A stretch of DNA of 54,068 bases from Fulvivirga sp. GTDB lineage: Bacteria; Bacteroidota; Bacteroidia; Cytophagales; Cyclobacteriaceae. The stretch covers positions 1-54,068 of the forward strand of contig JANQLQ010000203.1 in NCBI GenBank assembly GCA_028280565.1, read 5' to 3'. Below the pieces are notes generated by a model, which did no database searches, was not told where the DNA came from, and worked only from the letters and a program-made list of their open reading frames with translations. Position 1 is the stretch's first letter; each line of letters opens with the position of its first letter. Shown in pieces: positions 35,770 to 43,517 of this stretch. The position numbers and the translations under genes are program-made.

Positions 35770-37440
35770 ATGAGTCTATTTGAAAAACATAAAGACCTTT
35801 TAGATCAAGCAATGAGAGCCCTCCATGAGCGAACTTTTTTTGCAGCCTATCCAGAGCATCCTTCCCCCAAGATCTATGGAGAAACTGCTGATGAAGAGGG
35901 TAGAAAGAGATTTGAAGCCAGCTTGGGTAAAAAATTCGACGAGCTGAAACAACCCGATCCCCAGGATTGGATAGGAGAGGAGGAATCACCTTATACACAG
36001 GAAAAGCTAGGGGTTACCTATCCGTCTTTTAGCGTAGAGAACTTATTGGGCAAGGCAAAAGATGCTTATCACCATTGGAGAAAAGTAGGAGCAGATGAGC
36101 GGGCCGGTATACTGATCGAATCCTTAGAAGGGGTGAGATCGAGATTTTTCGAAATTGCCTATGCTACCATGCACACCACGGGACAAGGATATATGATGGC
36201 TTTCCAAGCCTCGGGACCGCATGCCGCTGATCGGGCGTTGGAGGCTATCGCATCAGGGTATGAAGAGTTAGGAAGGTTTCCCGGCAAGGCGCACTGGGAC
36301 AAGCCTATGGGGAAGTACAATATTGTGCTGGATAAACAATGGCGAGCCGTACCCAAAGGTATTTCCGTAGTGATCGGCTGCTCTACATTCCCTACTTGGA
36401 ATAGCGTCCCGGGCTTATACGCAAGCCTGGTCACAGGCAACCCTGTGATCGTTAAACCTCACCCCGGTGCGGTACTACCTATGGCAATCGTAGTAGCTGA
36501 GATCCAAAAGGTATTGATAGAAAACGACTTAGATCCCTCTATATGCCAATTAGCCGTAGATAGTTTTGATAGCATGATCACCAAAGACTTGGCTGAACAT
36601 CCTACGGTCAAATTAATAGATTACACGGGTAATTCGGCTTTTGGGAGCTACTTAGAGGCTTTAGAAGGAAAGGTGGTCTTTACCGAAAAGACCGGTGTCA
36701 ACTCCGCTATTCTTGATTCAGCGCAGGACATCGATAAAGTAGCGGCTAACCTGGCCTTTTCCGTGGCGCTCTACAGCGGCCAAATGTGCACAGCCCCGCA
36801 GAACTTCTACATTCCCTCAGGAGGGGTTATTACGCCCGGGGGCAAGGTAAGCTTTGACGAGTTCGCACAAAAGCTGGTGGATAATATCAACGGGCTCGTG
36901 GATAATCCCAAAGCGGGGCCGTTTGTTTTGGGCACCATACAAAATAAAAACACGGGTGATAGGATCTCTAATGCCGCAAATTTAGGAGGTAAAGTATGGT
37001 TGGCGTCGAGATCCATCGAGAATCCTATGTTTAAAAATGCTAGGATCGCCACGCCGGTGGTCATCGAGTTAGATGCTTCTCAAAAAGATAAATTTAGCAC
37101 CGAGCTTTTTGGTCCTATCGTCCTGCTGATCAAAACTAAGGATACTGACGAGTCCATAGCCTTGGCGCAGGAAATGGCTATGGAGCATGGCGCTATCTCA
37201 TGTGGAGCTTACACTACTGACGATACCGTAAAAGAGAAGATAGCGGATGAAATGGCGCTGGCGGCAACTCCTGTATCTTTTAACTTGGTCGGTGGCATCT
37301 ACATGAATCAAAACGCCGGCTTTAGCGATTTCCACGTCACGGGGGGCAACCCGGCCGGGAATGCATCTTTCACCAACCCGGAATACGTCGTAAAACGATT
37401 TACATGGGTGGGGCATAGAGAGCCTGCTGTGCAAGCTTAA
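35770..37440 (+). CDS. paaN: Phenylacetate-degradation protein PaaN, aldehyde dehydrogenase family
   Basis: Aldehyde dehydrogenase-fold protein of the PaaN subfamily. The ATG at 35770 is used (556 residues) instead of an upstream TTG. The N-terminal AYPEHPSPKIYGE segment is typical of PaaN. The cofactor domain shows STFPTWNSVPGL and GNPVIVKPHPGAVLP. EKTGVNSAILD holds the region of the general base, and SGQMCTAPQNFY carries the catalytic Cys (about residue 339). PaaN acts in phenylacetate catabolism, probably oxidising a ring-cleaved CoA aldehyde. No other paa gene is in the window, so an independent aldehyde substrate is possible. Confidence 0.88.
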   Translation: MSLFEKHKDLLDQAMRALHERTFFAAYPEHPSPKIYGETADEEGRKRFEASLGKKFDELKQPDPQDWIGEEESPYTQEKLGVTYPSFSVENLLGKAKDAYHHWRKVGADERAGILIESLEGVRSRFFEIAYATMHTTGQGYMMAFQASGPHAADRALEAIASGYEELGRFPGKAHWDKPMGKYNIVLDKQWRAVPKGISVVIGCSTFPTWNSVPGLYASLVTGNPVIVKPHPGAVLPMAIVVAEIQKVLIENDLDPSICQLAVDSFDSMITKDLAEHPTVKLIDYTGNSAFGSYLEALEGKVVFTEKTGVNSAILDSAQDIDKVAANLAFSVALYSGQMCTAPQNFYIPSGGVITPGGKVSFDEFAQKLVDNINGLVDNPKAGPFVLGTIQNKNTGDRISNAANLGGKVWLASRSIENPMFKNARIATPVVIELDASQKDKFSTELFGPIVLLIKTKDTDESIALAQEMAMEHGAISCGAYTTDDTVKEKIADEMALAATPVSFNLVGGIYMNQNAGFSDFHVTGGNPAGNASFTNPEYVVKRFTWVGHREPAVQA

Positions 37441-37458
37441 GAGAAGGCGTTAGCCATA

Positions 37459-37498
37459 GCTTTGGCCATTAAAAAAACCATAACTTAATGGCCAAAGC
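37459..37498. promoter_or_regulatory. Perfect 12-base inverted repeat between convergent paaN and tauE-like genes
   Basis: GCTTTGGCCATT (37459-37470) and AATGGCCAAAGC (37487-37498) flank a 16-base spacer. The right arm lies within the last codons of the permease gene. It sits where a shared bidirectional terminator would be expected, but no T-run follows the stem on either strand. Confidence 0.5.
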
Positions 37499-38224
37499 CA
37501 CTACGGTGACCACTAAAAACCGTTTGATCCATTTATCCCCCTTTTTTACAGACCACCTGCTGGCGATCCATCCTCCAAAGGAATTTCCTGCTGCCAGGGC
37601 AAGTCCATGGGGCCAGTCAATGACGTCTTCGATCACAAATACGATCAACGCTGCAAAGGTGTAGACCAATGCGACGAATACCTTGGCGCTGTTCGTCTTC
37701 ACCAAGCTGAATCGATTGACCCCCGTCAGTGTGGCCATCATAATAAATCCTACCCCTGCCTGGATAAAGCCTCCATAGATCCCTACAAAAAAGAATAAAA
37801 CCACTCCTATAATAGTAGACTTGGGGTCCGTTTTTTCCCCAGCCCCGTCTGTTTTTCGATTGGGATTAAAAATAGTCAGCACTACCACCATCACCATGAT
37901 AGCGGCAATGATCCGGTTGAACAAAGCATCGTCTAAATTCACTGAGATCTTAGCCCCGACAATGGCGCCCAGCACAGCGGAAAAGGCTAGGTAGAGACTA
38001 TAAGGGAAGGCAGATACACCTTTGGAGCGAAACCCTGCTACGGCGAAAATATTTTGGGAGAAGATCGCCACCCGGTTGGTAGCGTTGGCCACGGTAGAGG
38101 GTAATCCCATAAATATAAGCAAGGGGAGGGTGATCAAAGAACCGCCACCGGCAACTACATTAATAAACCCGGCCACGATCCCGGCCCCGGTGAGAAGTAA
38201 TAGATGAAAAATTTCCACGAGCAA
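37469..38224 (-). CDS. TauE/SafE-family membrane permease
   Basis: Polytopic inner-membrane protein (251 residues) of the sulfite exporter TauE/SafE family, which moves sulfite, sulfoacetate or related organic anions. It has about eight hydrophobic segments in two halves. The family motif VVAGGGSLITLPLLIFMGLP follows the first helix, and the second half has GGFIQAGVGFIMMA. The gene converges on paaN with 28 bases between the stop codons. The substrate cannot be inferred. Confidence 0.9.
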   Translation of the reverse strand: MLVEIFHLLLLTGAGIVAGFINVVAGGGSLITLPLLIFMGLPSTVANATNRVAIFSQNIFAVAGFRSKGVSAFPYSLYLAFSAVLGAIVGAKISVNLDDALFNRIIAAIMVMVVVLTIFNPNRKTDGAGEKTDPKSTIIGVVLFFFVGIYGGFIQAGVGFIMMATLTGVNRFSLVKTNSAKVFVALVYTFAALIVFVIEDVIDWPHGLALAAGNSFGGWIASRWSVKKGDKWIKRFLVVTVVALAIKLWFF

Positions 38225-38365
38225 ACTGGTTGTAAGTGCCGAAGTTACTTAAGAAGAAACTACAAGAGAATCAGTTAATATAATACTTTTGCTAGCCCCG
38301 CTGTAAAAACACATTTTGTTTATGCAGTTCACAAAGGATGTGGTAATTAGCCAGGTCAAACGTCT

Positions 38366-38599
38366 ATGAATATATCAGTTTGTTTACCAGGTAGCTTAAA
38401 GGATCGTCTCGACTCCTACGCCAATAGTAAAGGTGTCACCAAAAACGCTGCGGTTCGAAATGCAATAGAGCTTTTGCTAGAATAGGAGAAGACTTCTTCA
38501 TGGGGCTCTTGGATGGATCATTTTACCGGGGATCCATCCGTAGGGAATTTTGAATTGAATAGATCAGAACTAGAAGCGCCTAGAAAGGATATTTTTTAA
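38366..38599 (+). pseudogene. VapB-like ribbon-helix-helix antitoxin with in-frame amber codon
   Basis: Translation from the ATG at 38366 gives MNISVCLPGSLKDRLDSYA and then a typical RHH N-terminus (SKGVTKNAAVRNAIELLLE). It stops at a TAG at 38483-38485, codon 40. Past the TAG the same frame continues in a recognisable antitoxin tail (SSWGSWMDHFTGDPS, then FELNRSELEAPRKDIF) to a TAA at 38597-38599, for a total of 77 codon positions. The TAG is one base from CAG (Gln), so a single C-to-T change probably inactivated it. The first 39 codons could still make a short DNA-binding domain without the toxin-neutralising tail. Confidence 0.8.
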
Positions 38600-38601
38600 A
38601 C

Positions 38602-38788
38602 ATGGAGTACCTGCTTGATACTTGTGCAGTTAGCTGACTTTGTGAAAGGCATTGAACGTATGTTGATCCATTTAAAAGGCAAATCGCCGATGCAAGTTAA
38701 AAGATCGACAATCACTACGTATGAACTTCAGCATTAGCTAAAAAAGAACCTGCAATTGAAAACTGGAGAAATCCATAAACCAAAAACT
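38602..38788 (+). pseudogene. VapC-like PIN-domain toxin remnant (frameshift, nonsense, truncated)
   Basis: Starts 3 bases after the antitoxin frame ends, in the usual VapBC order. The ATG at 38602 gives MEYLLDTCAVS, the PIN N-terminus with its first catalytic Asp, then a TGA. One base further the frame resumes as DFVKGIERMLIHLKGKSPMQ and STITTYELQH (with the second acidic residue), then a TAG at 38735-38737, then LKKNLQLKTGEIHKP. Similarity ends beside the 3' end of the next gene, so the C-terminal half with the remaining acidic residues is missing. The toxin cannot be functional. Confidence 0.75.
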
Positions 38789-38792
38789 TTTG

Positions 38793-39908
38793 TCAAAACC
38801 GATCCACCTCATTTCCTTCCAGCGTAAGGTAGCTTTTCATTAAGTTAGCAGTGAGACAGGAATGTACCGGGAGAATAACGATAATACTCCCTATGTCATA
38901 CCGGTCAAAAACCTCTTTTTCCACTTTGATCGTACCATGTTCCTGGCTTAGCTTCGAAACATAATTTCGAGTTAAGTCACCCGCTATCCAATTTCCCTCT
39001 TTATGATCGGCGACTGCCCCAAAAATAGGTTTTGTCCCATGCTTTAAAACTAATTGGTCCTTCGAGAAGTGTACCCCTCCACCATAGACGATCAATTCTT
39101 GGCGTTCTTCGTGTTTCGCTACTACCGGGCATGCCATGGCTACGGCAATGTCATCCAGGTGGCAAGCCCCAATGGCATATTGCACTAGGTCGTAAAAGAC
39201 AAAATTACCAGGGCGTATCTCGTCAATTCCCTCGAAATCTTCCATCACGCTACACGTCGGGGTATCGCCGATGGATAGGATCAGCCCGGGAAATTGGGAC
39301 TGGTAAGTGTCTTTAAGCTTTTTTAATGCCCCCGTACTTGATGCATGTATCTCGGCTATTTCCTTATGAGACCTCGCCCCATAGCTATGGCCTGCGTGGG
39401 TCAAAAAACCGCTGAAGTTCAAAATACCAGACCTTTCAATCGCCCCTAAAACAGCTCCTAATTTCTGTGTATCGTCAGCCAGGATGCCCGTTCTATGGTA
39501 GCCGGAATCGATTTTTATGAAAACTTGAACGGGTGTATCTAAGTTTTCAGACAGGAATTCAACGCTAGCAACAGATTCCACCAAAAGGTTCAATCGGACG
39601 GCGGAGGCTAACTTACGAATACGCTCAATCTCTCTTAGGTTTACCGGGAAGGCTACGGTGATATCCTCCCAGCCGCCTTCACTGAAATATTCGGCCATCG
39701 CTAATGAAGATACAGTGATCTTGTCCACCCCTACAGCTTTGAACCATTGTCCAATATGCAAGGATTGATGGGTCTTAAAATGAGGCCTGAAAACCAGGTC
39801 ATGGCGTTTGGCTTTTTCTGCCATACGCCGGATGTTCTGCTTACAAGTTGCTTCATCCAGTAAAAGCGTAGGGTTCGAGATCGAACCCTCTGAAAAAAGA
39901 TCATTCAT
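38793..39908 (-). CDS. D-threonine aldolase / D-serine dehydratase-like PLP enzyme
   Basis: Fold-type III (alanine racemase-like) PLP enzyme of 371 residues. The Schiff-base Lys is in VFRPHFKTHQS (about residue 45). IKIDSGYHRTGI, HAGHSYGA and SIGDTPTCS follow, the last binding the PLP phosphate. Near the C-terminus PVHSCLTANLM contains the His-x-Cys pair that binds the divalent metal in D-serine dehydratase and D-threonine aldolase. It would cleave or deaminate a D-hydroxy amino acid; which one is undecided. It stands alone on the minus strand, and the toxin remnant ends at its 3' edge. Confidence 0.87.
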   Translation of the reverse strand: MNDLFSEGSISNPTLLLDEATCKQNIRRMAEKAKRHDLVFRPHFKTHQSLHIGQWFKAVGVDKITVSSLAMAEYFSEGGWEDITVAFPVNLREIERIRKLASAVRLNLLVESVASVEFLSENLDTPVQVFIKIDSGYHRTGILADDTQKLGAVLGAIERSGILNFSGFLTHAGHSYGARSHKEIAEIHASSTGALKKLKDTYQSQFPGLILSIGDTPTCSVMEDFEGIDEIRPGNFVFYDLVQYAIGACHLDDIAVAMACPVVAKHEERQELIVYGGGVHFSKDQLVLKHGTKPIFGAVADHKEGNWIAGDLTRNYVSKLSQEHGTIKVEKEVFDRYDIGSIIVILPVHSCLTANLMKSYLTLEGNEVDRF

Positions 39909-40080
39909 GGGCTAAACATACATTTAAAGGATCGAAAATTAGGCGATGATGAGGATTAATTGATGGAACTAAGATGACTGCTTCCGTTTATTACTGTACT
40001 GGTAGAGACCTGCTTATTATGATTGTGAGGTGGTTTATTTTAACGTGAATTGGATTTAATTACCAAGTAGTCCATGGTTT

Positions 40081-40165
40081 GACCGCGGAGAAAACGGGGA
40101 AGACCGCCGAGAGTCACAGAGATTATCATTCTATGTCCTCCGCGTATTCACGGTGTACTCTGTGG
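40081..40165. repeat. CACAGAG/CGCGGAG-type intergenic repeat
   Basis: The left half (ACCGCGGAGAAAACGGGGAA then GTCACAGAG) and the right half (ending CTCCGCG and CTCTGTGGTT) are inverted relatives: CGCGGAG 40084-40090 with CTCCGCG 40138-40144, and CACAGAG 40115-40121 with CTCTGTG 40158-40164. The two pairs cross rather than nest. Similar ACCACAGAG-rich intergenic repeats are widespread in bacteria. One copy was seen here. Confidence 0.5.
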
Positions 40166-40330
40166 TTAAAAGCTGGTTTTCAATACTTTGCATGGAAGTG
40201 AAGTATCCTAGGTGGGTTGATTAACCCAAAACTCATGTTATTTTACACATCGAGGATAAGGCTGGCGATCAGCCGGTCATGGAAAACTTTAACGAGTAAT
40301 AAACTTTTTATAGTGTTATTCGTTTTGGTG

Positions 40331-40343
40331 ATAGTATTACTAT
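40331..40343. promoter_or_regulatory. Palindrome ATAGTAnTACTAT (site 1, icd)
   Basis: ATAGTATTACTAT is a perfect 6-1-6 inverted repeat that ends 20 bases before the icd ATG. The same sequence, with the centre base complementary, occurs at 43097 and 48253, and a one-mismatch copy at 47162. Probable binding site of a dimeric regulator. Confidence 0.7.
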
Positions 40344-40363
40344 TACAAAACGACGTAAAGCAT

Positions 40364-41881
40364 ATGAAAAGTTTGTCACTTGAGGCTAATGATTTTGATT
40401 TAAATGAAGAGAAAGCCGTAAAGATCGCGGTGGCGAAGGGAGATGGCATTGGACCCGACATTGTGGATGCCACATTGAACATACTCAGTGCGGCAGGTGC
40501 CCGGATCAAGCCTGAATTTATTGATATAGGAGAGGCAGTCTATTTATCTGGCAACACCTCTGGGATAGCGCCGGAAGCGTGGGACGTTATCCGGTCCAAC
40601 AAAGTGATCTTAAAAGGCCCGATCACTACCCCTCAAGGCAAAGGGTATAAGAGCTTGAATGTGACTTTACGTAAAACATTGGGACTTTACGCCAACGTTA
40701 GGCCTGTTATGTCCTTATCGCCTTATGTACAGACACATTACCCCGAGATGGATGTAGTGGTAATAAGGGAAAACGAAGAAGATCTTTACGCAGGAATTGA
40801 ACACAGGCAAACGCAAGATGTAGTACAGTGCCTTAAATTGATCACTCGCCCCGGGTGTGAAAGGATCGTTCGATACGCTTTTGAATATGCCAAAGCATAC
40901 GGCCGTAAGAAGGTGACCTGTATGCTGAAAGACAACATTATGAAATTGACGGATGGTCTCTTCCATAAAGTATTTGACGAGATCGGCGCAGAATACCCCG
41001 GCATAGACCGGGATGTACAGATCATCGATATAGCCACAGCTCGTTTGGCATCACGCCCGGAAGACTACGACGTTATCGTTACTTCTAACCTTTACGGGGA
41101 TATCGTGTCAGACGTGGCGGCGGAGATCGTAGGTTCCGTAGGAATGGCCGGCTCGGCCAATATCGGGATGAATGTAGCCATGTTTGAAGCCATTCACGGC
41201 TCAGCACCGGATATTGCAGGGCAGAATATTGCCAATCCCTCCGGTTTGCTGAACGCTGCCGTAATGATGCTGGCGCATGTAGGACAGCAAGACGTAGCGG
41301 ACAAAGTGAAAAATGCGTGGTTATCTACCATTGAGCATGGTATGCACACTGCGGATATATTTAAACAAGGAAGAAGCGCCAAAAAGGTCTCTACCGATGA
41401 ATTTGCCCAAGAAGTGATCTCAAGGCTAGGCTCAGTACCCGGTAACTTAAAAGAGAGCGCGTTGGTGAAAGGAAGCGGTAAGATCCAAATCCCTGAATTT
41501 TCAAGGAAACCGGAAGCAAAGGAGCTAGTTGGGGTAGACGTTTTCTTGGACTGGCCGGGAAATGACGCTAACCAGTTAGGCAATGCTTTGAGTGCACTGG
41601 AGATCTTTAAAATGAAACTAAAGATGATCACGAATAGGGGAGTAAAAGTATATCCTGATGGAATGCCGGAAACCTTTTGCACTGATCACTGGAGATGTAG
41701 GTTTGTGTCTGACCAAAGCCAATACGGACCTAATGTAGAACGAAAGTACGAGCCCGTGGACTATGAGCAAGTAGTGGCCTTATTGTCCAAGCTTCATTCA
41801 GAAGGGTTTGAAGTGATCAAAACGGAAAATCTTTATTCCTTTGGCGGCCAGATCGGCTTCTCCCTGGGCCAAGGTGAGTAA
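40364..41881 (+). CDS. icd: Isocitrate dehydrogenase, long Thermus-type
   Basis: Oxidative decarboxylation of isocitrate to 2-oxoglutarate in the TCA cycle. The ATG at 40364 gives 505 residues starting just before the first strand KIAVAKGDGIGPDIVDA. Substrate-binding residues are in LNVTLRKTLGLYANVRP, and metal and active-site residues are in VIRENEEDLYAGIEHRQT, CMLKDNIMK and SNLYGDIVSD. The cofactor loop is EAIHGSAPDIAGQNIANPSG. The C-terminal extension of about 140 residues (with GVKVYPDG and FSLGQGE) is absent from the 416-residue E. coli enzyme but present in the Thermus-type enzyme. NADP is likely but not certain. A conserved palindrome lies 20 bases before the start. Confidence 0.93.
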   Translation: MKSLSLEANDFDLNEEKAVKIAVAKGDGIGPDIVDATLNILSAAGARIKPEFIDIGEAVYLSGNTSGIAPEAWDVIRSNKVILKGPITTPQGKGYKSLNVTLRKTLGLYANVRPVMSLSPYVQTHYPEMDVVVIRENEEDLYAGIEHRQTQDVVQCLKLITRPGCERIVRYAFEYAKAYGRKKVTCMLKDNIMKLTDGLFHKVFDEIGAEYPGIDRDVQIIDIATARLASRPEDYDVIVTSNLYGDIVSDVAAEIVGSVGMAGSANIGMNVAMFEAIHGSAPDIAGQNIANPSGLLNAAVMMLAHVGQQDVADKVKNAWLSTIEHGMHTADIFKQGRSAKKVSTDEFAQEVISRLGSVPGNLKESALVKGSGKIQIPEFSRKPEAKELVGVDVFLDWPGNDANQLGNALSALEIFKMKLKMITNRGVKVYPDGMPETFCTDHWRCRFVSDQSQYGPNVERKYEPVDYEQVVALLSKLHSEGFEVIKTENLYSFGGQIGFSLGQGE

Positions 41882-41945
41882 ATAAAACGATGTTCTTCAA
41901 GAGTGTAGGGTAAAGTTCTATCTTCACGCTCCGTAGATGGCAGGT

Positions 41946-41987
41946 CTGCCCGCCAAGATCATGATGTAAACATATACTGGTGGGCAG
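41946..41987 (+). promoter_or_regulatory. Upstream hairpin in the icd-yitT gap
   Basis: CTGCCCGCCA (41946-41955) pairs with TGGTGGGCAG (41978-41987) through ten positions, one of them G-U. It precedes the terminator-like hairpin at 42045 in the same leader, so the two could form part of an attenuation device, or may simply be an intergenic repeat end. Confidence 0.4.
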
Positions 41988-42044
41988 GTTTAGACCCCAA
42001 GGTTGTCCAAGCCTTCGGAGGCAGTTTTCCAGCTAAGAATACAT

Positions 42045-42069
42045 ACCAGGTCAAGGGCCTGGTTTTTTT
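42045..42069 (+). terminator. Terminator-like hairpin ending 3 bases before yitT
   Basis: ACCAGG (42045-42050) pairs with CCTGGT (42058-42063), followed by a run of seven T (42063-42069). The ATG of the next gene is at 42073. It could end the icd transcript, yet it also occupies the ribosome-binding region of yitT. Transcription of yitT must therefore either read through it or start within a few bases of the ATG. Confidence 0.65.
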
Positions 42070-42072
42070 GAT

Positions 42073-42954
42073 ATGAGCGAGATCAACAAAACCGCATTTT
42101 TCAAGCGAAGCACCATAGAAGCGCTGTGGATCGTAGCTGGAATTTTTTCAGCCGGCTTTGGACTCAAAGGCTTCTTGCTCCCTAATAGCTTCATCGATGG
42201 AGGGGCTACCGGGATCTCACTTTTAATAGCGGAAACTACGATCTTGGATATTTCCTATGTCATACTCCTTGTGAATGTGCCTTTCATTATTGTAGGCTAT
42301 CTCCAGATGAGCCGAAAGTTTGTTTTCAAAACGGCACTGGCTGTAGTGGCTTTAGCAGTGGTGCTGGCCCTGTTAGATTTTCCTATTATCACGGAAGATC
42401 GGCTGCTGGCATCAGTATTTGGAGGGTTTTTCTTGGGGGCAGGTATTGGGCTTAGTGTGCGTGGAGGGTGTGTCATAGACGGTACGGAGATACTGGCCTT
42501 GTATTTCAGCAGGAGACTAAACATTTCTATGGGCGATATTATCATCCTGATCAACGTCCTTATTTTTAGCATATCTGCTTGGTTGCTGGGTATTGAATCA
42601 GCCCTATATTCTATGCTCGCCTATTTTGTGGCTTCAAAAACCATGGATTTTATTATCCAAGGCATCGAGGAATACCTGGGGCTCACCATCATTTCCAAAC
42701 GCAGTGAAGAGATCAAAGAGTTGATCATTGAAGAGATGAATACCGGTGTCACTGTCTTGAACGGACAAGGAGGCTATGACCGGGAAGGCAGCGAATCTAA
42801 AAAAATAGATGTACTTTATACCGTCGTGACCCGGCTGGAGTTATTGAAGGTAAACCGTATCGTGGATGATACCGATCCCAACGCGTTTTTAGTGATCCAT
42901 GGAGTCAGAGATGTGAAAGGAGGGATGTTGAAGAGGAGAAAGGTGCCGCATTGA
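42073..42954 (+). CDS. YitT-family membrane protein (DUF161/DUF2179)
   Basis: Inner-membrane protein of 293 residues. The N-terminal part has about five hydrophobic helices and the family pattern FGLKGFLLPNSFIDGGATGI (about residues 28-47). The C-terminal soluble DUF2179 domain (from about residue 205) has NTGVTVLNGQGGYDREGSE and a final FLVIHGVRDVKGGMLKRRK. The transported substrate is unknown for most members. The start at 42073 is supported by the family N-terminus, although it lies directly after a terminator-like hairpin. Confidence 0.93.
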   Translation: MSEINKTAFFKRSTIEALWIVAGIFSAGFGLKGFLLPNSFIDGGATGISLLIAETTILDISYVILLVNVPFIIVGYLQMSRKFVFKTALAVVALAVVLALLDFPIITEDRLLASVFGGFFLGAGIGLSVRGGCVIDGTEILALYFSRRLNISMGDIIILINVLIFSISAWLLGIESALYSMLAYFVASKTMDFIIQGIEEYLGLTIISKRSEEIKELIIEEMNTGVTVLNGQGGYDREGSESKKIDVLYTVVTRLELLKVNRIVDDTDPNAFLVIHGVRDVKGGMLKRRKVPH

Positions 42955-43096
42955 CGCTTTACAGGCCATAAAGTCCTTGGCGTATTCAGCAGTGTGCCCC
43001 CTGGTATTCCGTTTTTGTATTGCTTACGGAAAGTTAACATTCCCTTAAAAAAAAGAAAGATATTCCATAACCTTTAAGGTGGACTTCTCGTTTATA

Positions 43097-43109
43097 ATAG
43101 TAATACTAT
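43097..43109. promoter_or_regulatory. Palindrome ATAGTAnTACTAT (site 2, TPR-prohibitin-LRR operon)
   Basis: ATAGTAATACTAT, perfect 6-1-6 inverted repeat, ends 14 bases before the ATG at 43124. Same site as at 40331 (icd), 47162 (sbtA/uspA) and 48253 (tetR). Confidence 0.7.
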
Positions 43110-43123
43110 TAAATAGCATAGTT

Positions 43124-43492
43124 ATGCATTTAAGAATATACATATTGCTATTTTTGTGGATCCCCCTTTCAGTAAGTTATGGGTACCACAGGCCGGAAAA
43201 CGACCTGGTACGGGTCGGAAAATCATTCATGACCCGTTATGATTTCGCACAGGCAGTTTTCTTTTTCACACGTGCGATAGAGGAAAACCCCAACTTGGCA
43301 GAAGCCTATGTATACCGGGCACATGCTTACCTTGTTTTGAATAAGTACCAGGAGGCCGTAGACGATTACCAGGTTGCCTTGGAGCTTGACCCTGCATTTG
43401 TCGAAAAATTTGTAGATAGTAAAAAAGAAAGTATTCATACCGGCTCCTATCTACCATCTCCCGGTAGCCTACCCGATGAGACGATCGAATAG
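43124..43492 (+). CDS. Small exported TPR protein
   Basis: The ATG at 43124 gives 122 residues with a signal peptide ending near SVSYGYH. The mature part holds two tetratricopeptide repeats: YDFAQAVFFFTRAIEENPN and AEAYVYRAHAYLVLNKYQEA, ending in VALELDPAF. A short Ser/Pro-rich tail follows. It probably binds another protein in the periplasm. An upstream GTG (43079) would add 15 residues but would place the conserved palindrome inside the coding region. It is the first gene of a likely four-gene operon; the prohibitin gene starts 25 bases after its stop. Confidence 0.78.
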   Translation: MHLRIYILLFLWIPLSVSYGYHRPENDLVRVGKSFMTRYDFAQAVFFFTRAIEENPNLAEAYVYRAHAYLVLNKYQEAVDDYQVALELDPAFVEKFVDSKKESIHTGSYLPSPGSLPDETIE

Positions 43493-43517
43493 AAGTTTCA
43501 CCTTAAATTATAATGCT

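Larger units (their letters stand above)
38225..38792. other. Intergenic region containing toxin-antitoxin remnants
   Basis: 568 bases without an intact gene. It holds remnants of a ribbon-helix-helix antitoxin (38366-38599) and a PIN-domain toxin (38602-38788). TACTTTTG (38284-38291) fits the -7 consensus TAnnTTTG and could be the old promoter of that module. Confidence 0.6.
39909..40363. other. Divergent intergenic region upstream of icd
   Basis: 455 bases with no gene. It contains an intergenic repeat of the CACAGAG/CGCGGAG type (40081-40165) and the ATAGTATTACTAT palindrome (40331-40343) just before icd. Promoters of both divergent genes should be here. A 49-codon in-frame extension of icd starting at a TTG (40217) is open but does not match the enzyme family. 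Confidence 0.5.

Noticed and set aside
38483-38485. Amber codon in the antitoxin as programmed recoding (for example pyrrolysine)
   Set aside because: The adjacent toxin is also broken by frameshift, nonsense and truncation, so decay explains the stop more simply. No recoding genes are seen.
40217-40363. In-frame N-terminal extension of icd containing a hydrophobic helix-like stretch
   Set aside because: It begins at TTG (ATG at 40235), is absent from the enzyme family, and contains the conserved palindrome. The ATG at 40364 fits the first strand of isocitrate dehydrogenase.
43079-43123. Extended start of the TPR protein and similar extensions upstream of uspA (47024-47185)
   Set aside because: The extra residues are translations of the palindrome and promoter region, and for uspA of the divergent sbtA gene. 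Family start positions and signal peptides support the internal ATGs.
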